This document shows positions 13,401-24,507 of a stretch of DNA of 64,000 nucleotides, in pieces; positions within the stretch are counted from its first letter, which is position 1, and each line of letters opens with the position of its first letter. The position numbers were made by a program, and so were the translations under genes. The DNA is from Chondrilla cf. caribensis (lineage: Eukaryota > Porifera > Demospongiae > Chondrillida > Chondrillidae), in contig OZ026562.1 of assembly GCA_964020155.1 (NCBI GenBank), positions 3,509,001-3,573,000 on the forward strand, written 5' to 3'. The notes under the pieces are model-generated. The model made no database searches, was not told the origin of the DNA, and saw only the letters and a list, made by a program, of their open reading frames with translations.

Positions 13401-16400
13401 TTGGAGAGTGTACCAACAGGTGGGAACACTACAGTTAGGATCACTTCACTCAAACCAAACACTTTGTACACAATACAAGTGAGAGCTAGGAACTCTGTTG
13501 GAACTGGAGATGCAGACAGCGTTAACGTGACCACGATGGGGAGATTTAGAGGTGAAAAAAGTTTGATATTACTGATTTTTTTCATACCGTACTGCATACT
13601 ACCAGCATCCTTAACTAAAAAACTGTCTTTATAAAAAATTGTTGTTAGAAGACGATTCACTCAATATCAGCGGCCTTAGTGGGAGCTCACTTCACCTCTC
13701 CCACACTCTACCACAACCAGTGTATTACACATGTGAAAGGAGTGGATCCACAGAGCAGTTCAACATCACTGGACAAGGCTACAACCTCACTGGATTACAA
13801 CATGATACAACATACATAATAGACTGTGTGGGTTATCTCAATGGAGTGGACTACTGTCTGGAAGTGAATACATTAGCCATGACAGGTGGGTTATAACATA
13901 CGAGCTTATGCAGTTTTCACTGTACACATGCTTCTATATAATATTATGTCTGTCCCATACAGCACCTGATAAAGTTCACAACTTGACTGTGGTTGAGTTG
14001 GGTAGAGTTGATGGTGACCAGATCCACCAGTCCATATCATGGAGGAGACCACCTCATCACACTAGTCAACTCCACTACATTGTCAAATATGGACCATCAA
14101 GTGTAGTGGACAGACCTACACATTCCTCAGTTAACATAATCACCTCCAGCAACACAACAGTGATCCTCACACTTCCCATACCAACTACTCCAGTAGTCTA
14201 CAATGTATGGGTGGCTGTTGTTTCTGATGTTGGGCTGGGAGAGTACAGGGTGACTAAGCTTACTTACGAAAGTAAGTGTGACGATGACCACAAATGAATC
14301 TCATTATGAAAATGATGTGTGCCTACTATACAATATCTCATTACAGACCCCAGTCCTCCAGAGAACATTACAGTCATCAACAAAACTTGTAATAGTCTAT
14401 CAGTGCAGTGGTCACCTCCATCTGACACAGGAGGACTAGCAATCACAGGGTATAGGGTGAAAGTGGTTGAGAACTCATTTTCTACAAATACCACTATGAC
14501 CAGAACTGATATCACAAATTTGTCTCCTAAAACAACATATCGAGTGAGAGTTGAAACAATAACAGTTTTCAACTCAAAATACAAATCAATTAATATTACA
14601 ACACAAAGTCGCAGTAAGTATGAATATTAATGTCATCAGTGACAACATATGTAATATAATACATAGTATACATGGACATAGTATTCACCAAGTGCATGTG
14701 CTACTTCTCTATTAACAGATAAATTACAACTTCACTTACGTCCCTTCTCCTCTACTGGACTTAACCTGAGGATACCTTCTCCACACAACAAGGATGGTGT
14801 CAACTACACTTGTACACTATCACCAGGGAACAAGACCATAGTGACCTTGAGTGGGGACATTACACCAATACCTGACCTCTCACCAAACACTACATACAGT
14901 GTGAGATGTTTGGTGTATGAAAATGGAGAGGATCTGTGTTATGAGGGAATAGGGAATGGAAGGACATTCCCCAAGAGTGAGTTAAATCAAGAATGATAGT
15001 GTCTATTAATTGTATTCAATTAAATTAACATGATAATTAGTTATGATTAGTTAATAATAGTGATCATAACAGTAACCATCCTCATTAACTTCCAATGGAC
15101 CATACTTTGAAATGTGGCCATTTTTCCAAATTTAGAATACTACAATAATACTATATGTAACCATGCAACAGAAGAAGCATGACATACGGTACATGTTACA
15201 AGAAACCTGAATTTTTCCGCAACGCTACGCGGTTAGCCAGCCCGGAAACCGGTGAACGTCCGCTAAAATTACCGCGGAGCGAGTTTACGCTGAATGCGGA
15301 ACGTTTGTGTCCAGTCTGCGGAGTGTGTGTGCCCTGTCTGCGGAGATGTAGCGAGACGTCGGCCGGTTTCCCAGAAGGGCAACTCTAGCTAACTACGTAC
15401 GTACGTATACTTAGTACGTGTGTAAAAAGGAGCTCGTTATTATTGGCAGTGCGCATGTGTGCCTTTATTATAATTGTTAATTGATAAAGGAGACTTTTGG
15501 AAGAAGACACAGACATCGACTAGAGTCAGAGACCGCCTGAGTGAGGAGTATATACGTACGTACGTACGTACGCTATAATTTGGATTGAACTTACGTACGT
15601 ACGTAGTTACTACTTAGGGATGCTGGGCTCAAATGCCTCTGGAATGTATACGTATACGTACGTACTGTTACTGTAACTGTACACGAACATTTAAAGATTA
15701 TATCAAGATAAACCATGCAAAAAATGTACAAGTAATAGAAGATAGCCATGCAGAAAATAGTATAAGTATAAAAGTGAAAGTAAATAATAAATAATAATAA
15801 GGTAGTTACGAGAGCGTACTGTCGCGCAGACTGCGATAAATCGATTCAGGTAAACCTGCTCGGAACCATTTTCTGCGCGATCATAGCGAAATCCGCACCG
15901 TACGTACGTACGTTATCTCTCCGCGGGTACCAAGTGGTCGATCCGCAGGCGTAAACCGATCTTTCCGCAGGACGTTCATGAAAATCAACGACTTGCCGCT
16001 CTGCTATACGCAGATACCAAGCGCGGCAAGCCTGCGGAAAAATTCAGGTTTCTTGTAACATGTACCGTAGATCATTCATAAACTAGTAAATTGTACAAAA
16101 ATTGCATATAAAAAGTATATATCAGGGTTAATACTAAAAACATTTGAAACTATATGCATAGTTGATAAATTTACCCCTCCTACAGCACCTGACAAAGAAC
16201 CCACTGATGTCAGAGTCACTGCAATGACATCAGATCAGTTCAGAGTGGGATGGGGTCCACCAAGGGGCTATGAATACAATCAAGACATTCGAGGGTACAA
16301 TGTGAAGTACTGGAGAGCTACTGGGAGTGAGGATGATGTAACAAACAATGTCACTACTACAACATACACAGCCAATGGACTTGATACAAATACAGTGTAC

Positions 16401-19400
16401 ATATTCAGAGTAGCAGCTTATACAGAGGAAGGAATTGGTGTTTACAGTGAGCAAGTCAACATATTAACTGTCCCTACAGGTACGTGTCTGAGTACATACT
16501 TAAATACTAACTATTTGTGATCAACATTTTAATAGCCATAATAGTAAACATACAGCATATTTTAGCAGTATAACTTTATCATTTGGTCAATGCATCATCA
16601 TCCGACATGAGTACCAATAATTCATACAAACAGTAGTTGAACATTAATAATTGATTAATACGGGCAAAAATAACTGACAAAATCAATGTACTGAAGGCAG
16701 TTTGGATTCGCGGTATATTAACACACATATCACATTAATTGGAGACACATACGTAAATACGTATGTAAGTACATTTCCAGAGGAAGACACTCATATCTAT
16801 ATTAATTTTGTATTCAAGTTGTACACATAACAGTAGAACACCAGTAGAACGTTTACTTCTTTCTAATATGAAATGTATACACAGTTGAAAACATTACACC
16901 TAGTCATTTTAATAGCCATGCTAGTAAACATGCAGCATATATTTTAGCAGTATATCTTTATCATTTGGTCAATGCAACATTATCTGACACGAGTACCCAT
17001 ATTTCATACAACAGTAATTGAACATTAATAATTGATTAATACGGGAAACTGGCAAAATCAATGTACTAAAGGCAATTTTGGATCCGAGGTATATTAACAC
17101 ACATATCACATTAGTTGGAGACACAGAAATATGCAAGTACATTTCCAGAGGATATATTTTCACAAGACACTCGTATCTATATCTGTATTCAAGTTGTACA
17201 CATTGCAGTAGAATGCCAGTAGAACATTTATTTCTTCCTACCATCCACTGTATACACAGTTAAGGACATTACACCTAGTCAGGTGTCGACAACTACAGCT
17301 ACTACAGTGATACAGTGGGAAGGTATTCCTGATATCTACAGTATCTGGTTGACAGTGACAGTGGATGATGACTTTGAGTATGGGAGGAGGCATTTCGAGC
17401 CTTTCAGTGTGACTGGAAAAACAAACTTTATGATAGTTCATTTAGATCCATACAGAAACTACACAATAGAGATGTACTTAGTAGGAGAACTTGGGAATGG
17501 ATCTAAGGAGAGTGTGTCCTTTAGGACATTAGGAAATGGTGAGTTGGTGTATTTGTGCAACAGAAGGCCATGTGGCTGGAGTAATCATCCCCAACTATTA
17601 TGACAGTTTGTCACCAACAGTCAATTAAAGGTTACAAGTGTCCTCTCATAGTATGGTCATGAGTGCACACCCTCATTATGACCAACCCCCACTAACCAAT
17701 CTGAAAATGACCACTAAGTATTGTAACCAGGATGTCATGTACCAATGTCAAATGGACACATTTGTTTTGATAATGGCGGCCACGCCATGTGTTAAGGTGC
17801 ACATGTTTGGTATTTTTCACTTGTACCTAGTACATCACAGAAACCTTGTAAGAAATAGAAGGGTAAATTCTGTTTTCATAACTCTTACCATTCCACATTA
17901 ACAAATTCATGCAAACCTCCTCAGAGTCTGCATCTGAACTACCCACTTCTCATACTACTACTCCTGTGATTGCTTGTTTGTTGTCCAGCTCCAACACAAG
18001 CACCACAAGAACTATCAGTACAAACTAACAAGAGAGAAGCAACACTTCAGTGGAGGATTCCCCCTATTTCTGGTAGAAATGGCATCATCACCAGTTATGA
18101 GATACACTGGAGGAGTGCTAACACACAGACATCACCTATTACCCACAATGTGAGACAGCCAAACTTCACACATCCTGAACAGATATCAAGGACAATACAA
18201 GGACTAGCTCCATACACAACCTACACATGGAGAGTAGCTGCTGTTAATGTCAATGGGACAGGACCATTCAGTGCATGGGACAACTTCACAACAGAAAAGG
18301 ATGGTAAGAACAGACATAATTATAGCTACACAATTAAAAATCTGAATTTAATTTCATTGGATTTCATCATACTAATATAATAATAAATATGATTAGTTGC
18401 AATTATAGATAAATCACACACTTCTATAACTGTTACATTAAATCATCACACATCATCATGGAATTACAGTTCTGATTTACTACACAATTTTAGTACCAGA
18501 AGTTGTTGCAGACCTCTCAGTAACAGACAGAAGTAGTTGCCAATTCACAGTGGAGTGGAAACCACCCTCCACACCAAATGGTGTAATAACAACATATCAA
18601 GTATGTTCCTGGATACTAGACAGAGACAAGTGCATTCAGCAGAGTAGCACCACTGAGACTGAAGAGACTATAACAGGTCTAGGTGAGTATCCCTATCATC
18701 GACATGTTGAACCCGTTAAGAGTGTTATTACAAATTATACAGATCCTGGAGTTCCCTACAGAGTCAGTGTCACTGCTTACACATCAGCTGGTCCTGGTCC
18801 AGAGAATACACTCAATGAGATCATCTTCACTAAAGAGCTATCTCCTGAACAAACAGTCACAAATATAATAATAGAATGGATAAATGCTACAACTGTGAAT
18901 ATCTCTTGGATACCTCTGGGAATACATCAAGCTAGGGGATTCCCCTCGTACAGGGTCATCATATTCAGAGAAGGCACTCCTTCCACACATAGGACCACTA
19001 CCGACTCCAGTGTTGTCATTGGAGGACTAGATGGGAATAGATTCTATACATTTATTGTACAACCATTAACAGGAGGAGGGCCAGGAGTACAGAGCAAGCC
19101 AGGTAACCCAAACACAATTGTCCAAATATTTTGTGATGAAGCCTCCAAGTTTTGCCATTATATTATTCTGCTCCCATCAGTTCTCGTTGGAAAAAGGCCT
19201 GGTGACAAGTCGAAGGAAAATGACGACCCATCCACTGGTATTGGTCTGTTCATAGGAGGAGTCATCACAGGGGTGTTGGCTACACTACTGGGCTGTGTAC
19301 TGGTATGGGTATTGGTCAGGAAGAGTGTGACTATGAGAGTGAGGTCAGTGAATCCACAGCCGGTGGAGGTTCAACATGGGTCATGTGGTCACTGTTCATG

Positions 19401-20136
19401 AATTAACGACAATTAACCGAATCCCATGGAAATTTCTTCCACTGCAAGGCATGCCATGACATAGGAACTGTTTGTACGTAGATAATTGTGGAGCAATGTA
19501 AGATGTTACTGTGATAAGAATCCTGGTATGTGACTATAGTAAAATGAAAAACATGTTTCAGTGAGTCACATCTGTTGCCTTTGATGACTACAGCATTTCA
19601 ATTTCAAATTGTAGTCCTTTGATGGAATATCCAACAAGTTTCTACCAAGCAACTCACTACGATCCCTTATATGTGTCTATACACGACCTGTTGCTTGAAT
19701 GCAATTGTGTGATACCAATACCTGGTACTATTATTTTCTAAACAGTCACCAATAGCCGTCGAACAAAATATTAAATAAGTACATAATTCAGTATTCAGTT
19801 TCATCCATGTCCATACATCCCATATTCATGTAGGAACAAAAGTAATAGAAAAAAGTCCACAAACGAGGACAGAAAGACAGACTCTCCGTTATATGAGACA
19901 GTAGAAATGGAGAGAAAGGATGAAAGCGGAAGGTGTGTGAGTCACTGTGACTTTGATGAAGTAATCACACAGAACACACAAACACACTAAACCACAATGT
20001 CATCATACACAGTGTTACATACAATGTACACTACATCCACAGGAACCACATGGCTAGCAATGAAGTCATGTATGAAGAAGTAGATGTTGTGAAAATGGAG
20101 AGTAATCCAGCTTACGGCAACATACAATTCCACTAG
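10473..20136 (+). CDS. Gene B: large FN3 receptor with TM and ITIM-like tail
   Basis: Sixteen exons: 10473-10551, 11199-11468, 12772-13017, 13237-13551, 13649-13885, 13963-14271, 14347-14613, 14719-14976, 16186-16479, 17260-17538, 17989-18303, 18494-18682, 18743-19102, 19181-19343, 19834-19932, 20043-20136. The joined frame is 1257 codons plus TAG. Order: signal peptide (MKRSDIASVLRLTVLAVVLF), FN3, C, FN3, C, FN3, FN3, C, five membrane-proximal FN3 domains, TM (GLFIGGVITGVLATLLG), tail. The fourth of the five proximal domains is split by a 60-base intron, and the fifth shares exon 18743-19102. All ectodomain introns are phase 1; the three flanking the tail exons are phase 2. The tail has SPLYETVEM, VMYEEVDVV and NPAYGNI. 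Likely a glycosylated type I surface receptor. It is the closest paralogue of gene C; exon 4 looks recombinant (see findings). An alternative acceptor at 13252 would shorten exon 4. Confidence 0.85.
11660..11952. mobile_element. TA-flanked MITE in intron 2 of gene B
   Basis: The ends are inverted copies: CAGTGGTGATTGAAAGTGAT at the left, and at the right the complement of CAGTGGTGATGGAAAGTAAT. Both are followed inward by a further match (ATACCAAA). Each end is flanked by TA. The CAGTG terminus and TA duplication fit Tc1/mariner-type elements. It has no coding capacity. Confidence 0.8.
12452..12694. mobile_element. Foldback element with tRNA-like promoter boxes
   Basis: Two 31-base inverted ends, starting GAAGGTTATTTTGTT, differ at only about three positions. 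Inside, TAGCTCGGTGG matches a pol III A box and GGGTTCGAGCTTCC approaches a B box about 30 bases later, with GGCTATAGCC between them. No intact tRNA cloverleaf is evident. It may be a tRNA-derived SINE caught in, or turned into, an inverted-repeat element. It lies in the intron before the first C module of gene B. Confidence 0.65.
13237..13551 (+). CDS. Gene B exon 4, chimeric FN3 domain
   Basis: The first two thirds (SPTVPGEPNNITVN through TTVRITSLKPNT) match exon 2 of gene C (25321-25629). The end (YTIQVRARNSVGTGDAD through TTMGR) and the following intron start match exon 4 of gene C (27533-27823). The switch falls inside CTCAAACCAAACAC, which all three exons share. Confidence 0.75.
15185..16069. 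mobile_element. 885-bp TIR element in intron 8 of gene B
   Basis: Left end 15185-15220 and right end 16034-16069 are perfect inverted copies of 36 bases (CGGTACATGTTACAAGAAAC inside the flanking TA). The TA on both sides is the expected target duplication of a Tc1/mariner-like transposon. The interior is more GC- and CpG-rich than its surroundings, carries several TGCGG motifs and (TACG)n tracts, and has no transposase. Gene C lacks it at the equivalent intron. Confidence 0.85.
15545..15665. repeat. (TACG)n palindromic microsatellite
   Basis: Repeated TACG/ACGT tetramers form self-complementary tracts at 15551-15570, 15592-15605 and 15647-15664, inside the larger TIR element. Confidence 0.8.
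16525..17283. repeat. Tandem duplication of about 378 bp in intron 9 of gene B
   Basis: Copy 1 (about 16525-16904) and copy 2 (about 16905-17283) align along their length with scattered substitutions. Both begin CATTTTAATAGCCAT. Copy 1 ends with an acceptor and the first 20 or so bases of exon 10 (TTGAAAACATTACACCTAGT). The duplication therefore left a decoy acceptor and an exon stub upstream of the real exon at 17260. Confidence 0.85.
18683..18742 (+). other. 60-base mini-intron of gene B
   Basis: The intron starts GTGAGT and ends ACAG and is exactly 20 codons long with no stop in frame, so retention would insert 20 residues into an FN3 domain. Its counterpart in gene C (31603-31662) has an in-frame stop, which supports true intron status. 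Confidence 0.75.
19181..19343 (+). CDS. Gene B transmembrane exon
   Basis: Phase 1 in, phase 2 out. It encodes a charged stalk (GKRPGDKSKEND) and then about 25 hydrophobic residues with GxxxG spacing (GLFIGGVITG), ending in a basic stop-transfer segment. The equivalent exon in C is 15 bases longer in the stalk. Confidence 0.85.
19834..20136 (+). CDS. Gene B cytoplasmic tail exons
   Basis: Exons 19834-19932 and 20043-20136 encode about 64 residues. Three tyrosine motifs are visible: SPLYETV, VMYEEV (fits the ITIM consensus V-x-Y-x-x-V) and NPAYGNI, which combines an NPxY PTB-type site with a YxNx Grb2-type SH2 site. Confidence 0.8.
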
Positions 20137-22407
20137 AGTGTACTGTAGTGTGGGCAATGTGTGATTATAGGCAGGAACACAAGATAATGCTGACATTAAC
20201 TTAATAGGTGTCGTTATCGAATGAAAATGACATTAGTACACACGTAAATGCATATCAAGCACATGCTGAGTGAATGATTTACCTCAAAAAATTGAATATT
20301 ACTATTACATAGTAGAGTGAAATAAAATTAAGAGTAGTCAATAGGACAGAGAAGATATGTACCTCTGAAACAATATAAATATGTATACGTGAGTACTTAT
20401 ATATTATATACGTATGCACACACTGTACTTGTATGTACCTAATATTATGTACCTACAGTGCACAGTACATACGTATACTATGCAACACAGAATGAATGCA
20501 TAATGTGTTTGGACAAACAACAATTTGAATGTTATCACAACAGTAACAACATGTCATAACAGGTGTGAGTATCACAGTCAGTACCAGCACAAGCTGCAAC
20601 AATATTATTATAATTGCAGTATTCCATTTATTTCACATTAACAATAATCGGTCCAAACTCCTTGGCACTAGGTGTTCTTCTTTTCAACTATTTCCATCTA
20701 TTATTTGGTGTAACAGTTGATTGCGTGAGTTTCTAGGAATGATTAATTCAAAGTATGCACGCGTAGCTTATAGTGGAAAGGACTGTTATCCTTACTACAT
20801 CTTTAACTATGGGTTAGCTGTGTATGCATACATGATAGGGAAAGAAACAAACCACAAAGTAGAATTCCCAGAGGTCAAAATATTCACTGAAACCACAATT
20901 ATAAAAAACACACTTTATCACTATTTTATCAAATGGGGATAATGGAAGTGGAAATGTTAGTACACAACACACTCACAAGGGATATCAACTGAAAATGCAA
21001 GTACAAAATAAACAAAGAGCTAGGATCACCACAACAACTGTTATGTAACACGTAACTAGTTTATCATATTACCATATTTGTCTGTATACACTTGAACTGT
21101 ACATTATACAGTACAACTACCAACCAGACAAATAGATCATCACACATTGTACTCTCAATTATCCCACTAATTCAACATATTATACCTTAATTCCCATCAA
21201 CATGGCACACTAACAATGGCAATATGATGCTATATGTCATTATCATGTACATGTGTCACAAAATATGCAATGTCAAAGCGAAGTTCACTTTGTGAACACA
21301 TGCAGTAGTAAGCATGTAGTGATCCTGCTAAGTATGTACAGTCTATTGTCTGTATAATACACCTCAGGACACATGTAATAAATCGTACATATCTGAAGTC
21401 ATCAGATACAAGATATTACATGTGGCCTTCAAGGCATATTATAATGAACACTCTGTACTGACCCCAACTGGAGTCTGGATAGGGCCCAACCCCTACGTGT
21501 AGCTTATTAAAGAAACCCTACTACTGCTGTCAAATGCATAAACAAAGTACAAACAATTATCAACACTCACTCATATTGATGATTTCGTAATACCTTCCAT
21601 CCACAGTAGAACATCTCATTGATTGCTTGACAATGTGTAGACATCTGAAGAATGTAGGATTAAACATATAAGTCCTCATAAAGATTCTTCCATCAATAAA
21701 CCATAATTCTTATTGTACGTATATACAAATTACAACAATTGGTTTGAAAGCAGTGAATACCAAAGTGATCTGTCATTGGTACACTAGTGTTCTCGTTGCA
21801 AAATTTCAATACATGTTGAATCAAGTAATGGGAAATTGGCAGTTAAATTGTTTTATTATTCACATTAATGTAGAAAAAGTTGCTGTATGCAAACATAATA
21901 TATCTTAAATGGCATGTGGGTAGGAGATAGGTGGATCGAAGGAAACAGTGAGCTCAGACATTTGCTATGTACACCCGTTTCCTCTAATAATACACAGGTC
22001 AATACTATTGTTATATATATCATATTTACATATTAATCAGTAACCTAGCAACGCTTGTGCACACATCCATTACAACATTCACATACATACACTATTACTT
22101 TATACTATAGCAATACCATAATAACCTATATAATGACTCTATGTGTAATAATACTGCACCATTTAAATCATAATGACTGAAACCGAAATACATAATATCG
22201 AATAATTAACGATACACTTCTCAAAACTGTGCATTACACTGCATTATAACAACATCATCATGAAGGTGGATTTCAATTTTAAAATTGAATTTAGTTATCC
22301 TGCCATAGTTTCAATTATAAATAATATTATGCTAAGACACTTGTCCGTGTGAGATATAATCCTTACTTTGTGAACAATAATAGTGTCTATAGTGTGTTCT
22401 ATTTGGG
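20137..22407. other. 3' flank of gene B, duplicated after gene C
   Basis: AATAAA at 20321-20326 is 185 bases after the stop and conserved after gene C (33274-33279), so it is the likely poly(A) signal. From about 19.4 to 22.4 kb the sequence aligns with 32.3-35.7 kb. No intact gene was recognised; a conserved frame at 20721-20942 is not maintained in the other copies. Confidence 0.6.
20321..20326 (+). other. Probable poly(A) signal of gene B
   Basis: AATAAA, 185 bases past the stop codon, conserved at the same distance in gene C. Confidence 0.5.
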
Positions 22408-23218
22408 ATGAAACAGGAACTGGAGAGTACAGTGAGGCGCTCAAGATGCACTACACAGGTAATGGGGGGAGTACCCATCATATGTATATTCGGACTTATG
22501 ATGGTCACACACCCTAGACTTATTCAATACATCCTAGGACATATTCCTGTTCGTAAAATGCTTACATCAAAAGTATGCACATTTTTCCCAATTATACAGC
22601 ACCCAGGAGGCCAATGAACCTCACTGTGTTCAGCAAAACTTGCAATGAACTAAACTGGACTTGGAGAGCACCGAGGAATATTGGAGGGCTACCAATTATC
22701 AACTACAAAATAAAATACAGAGAACTTCCAGGTTCACCAAAGTGACCTCTACAGAGGCAATGGTTACACTAGACAGTTTGTTACCAGAGACTAGATATGA
22801 GATAAAGGTTAGAGCTAACAATTCTATAATCAGTGATACAAATACTAAAATCATGAAAACAATTTTGAAAAGGACAAAGGGTGAGTGTCAAATAAACACT
22901 TTACTAGTATAGCACAGAGTAATAGAGCTAGTTGTTTTGTTCATTATAAATACTATACACACATACATATGTAGGTATATCAAATAAGGTAATTTAAAAT
23001 TAAAATAGTGAACAGTACATCTAGTATAACCATCATTATTTCTCGGATGAAGAACAAGAAGTACATTTGCTCGGTCAATGGCACTAACTACACACTGGCT
23101 ACGTCAAGTATAAAAGTGGATGGATTAGTATCGGATACAGTGTACTCTATTAGATGTGTGGAAGTTGATGAAGATGGACAATATCAGTGTACAGAGTATA
23201 ACACCACTGTAGTGACAG
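22408..23218 (+). pseudogene. 5'-truncated relic of a D/E-type FN3 gene
   Basis: Three exon remnants remain: the last 51 bases of an FN3 exon (22408-22458, ETGTGEYSEALK), a second FN3 exon (22600-22880) and a C-module exon (22975-23218). Compared with the intact exon at 41294, the second has lost several bases after AGAGAACTTCCAGG and reads into TGA at 22743. The C module has TAA at 22995. Splice sites survive. No signal peptide remains: the sequence just upstream matches the region before the gene D promoter (about 35640-35685), so promoter flank and FN3 tail are joined by a deletion. Confidence 0.85.
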
Positions 23219-24507
23219 GTGAGAATTTATTGGTATACACATACATACACATGCGTATAGTATTACATTGTGTTTAATACTCTATGCATACATTTCCATG
23301 TAGATACAACCCCACACAATGTGAAATGTTCACTTCATGTAAACTTCAAAATGACCACATATTATTTGTAATTTTTCATTTCATTTAAACATCACATATC
23401 ACATTAATTGTGTTTATAGTCACTAATAATAGCCAATTCAACTACCGATTTAGAAAAAAAACGCTACAAAAAATGGCAATTGCAAGTAACAATTTCGGGA
23501 TTATATCTGCGAGCATCTCAACAAATTTATCTTAGCTAGTACTTTTCACAACAATTTCATGGCACAACCAACTTGAAGTAATTTATCACCACTAACAGTA
23601 TATCAGTGAATAACTACATAGATGAACGTACATGTTGTTAACTACCTCATGTCTTCAGCCAATTTACTCCTAACACTCAGTACATCTGGACAGTAAACAC
23701 CAAATCAGGGTGTAACTATGTACATACAGTACTACATGTATACTAATTAAGAAGCTAATATTATGATTACATATCCTGACTTCAAAATTAAATTGTGCTA
23801 ATCACTACATTACCTTAACAATATGGTGTGCACATAGCCAGATGCTGTACTGCAACAATAGTACACACTCAGTCTTCTCATAGTGCTTCAATGTTCGCAT
23901 TTCAAATTATCGGTACAAAGATCACGCCATATTCGTAGAATTGAAACAACCAGTTGTGTAGGATACAGAAAGCATTAAATTACAATGTCCATTCAAAAAT
24001 GGTGAATCTCTGACGTATACACTGTGCATTGGTTTGATAAATTGAGCACTTCCTCCATTATGCTATGCTGAATTGGTGATGTGTACCTAGGTCAGCATTA
24101 AACTTACATCACACTCTTAGCCTATAGTATACAGGATACCTATAGTTCCAGTTCACACTCTGTGAACTGGAACTATAGGTATCCTGTTTACATAGATGTT
24201 AGGTTCATTCTTGTAAGGATGCCAGACCAGCAGGTAAGAGGCTACATGTCACAGTCAGGTGTTGTTCAAACAGGTGGGCCCAGATCCCGGGGTGTTAATT
24301 ATGAACCACAAACCTCCAACAGCCCAGAAGCCACAACATTACCAATCCCAAAGGTATGATAAACCAGTGGAAAGCCCAGTACCTCACTCAGTCTGTGGTA
24401 TAAACACCTGAGCACTAGAACATACTATGTAGTTCAGCTAGTTCTGTTCCTGTTACAGTAAGATACCTTCTATGAACAACTAGTATTAATTTTGAAGATA
24501 CCAAGCA
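23219..24507. other. Spacer before gene C
   Basis: Up to about 23785 this is the intron that follows the C module in genes D and E (compare 41904-42480). After that point the match stops. It contains the perfect hairpin at 24131-24187 and the presumed promoter of gene C. An open frame at 24162-24359 matches nothing I recognise. Confidence 0.5.
24131..24187. repeat. Perfect hairpin, 27-bp arms and 3-base loop
   Basis: ACAGGATACCTATAGTTCCA and seven more bases are followed after CTC by their exact reverse complement. No mismatch is present, so it is recent or maintained. Confidence 0.95.

Noticed and set aside
18550..19401. Long continuous open frame of 283 codons as a single exon
   Set aside because: It runs through the 60-base intron, the intron at 19103-19180 and the donor at 19344. 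Comparison with gene C shows these are introns.
20721..20942. 73-codon frame conserved in position after genes B, C and D
   Set aside because: The DNA is conserved but the frame is not: the C and D copies differ by indels that break it. More likely conserved flank than a gene.
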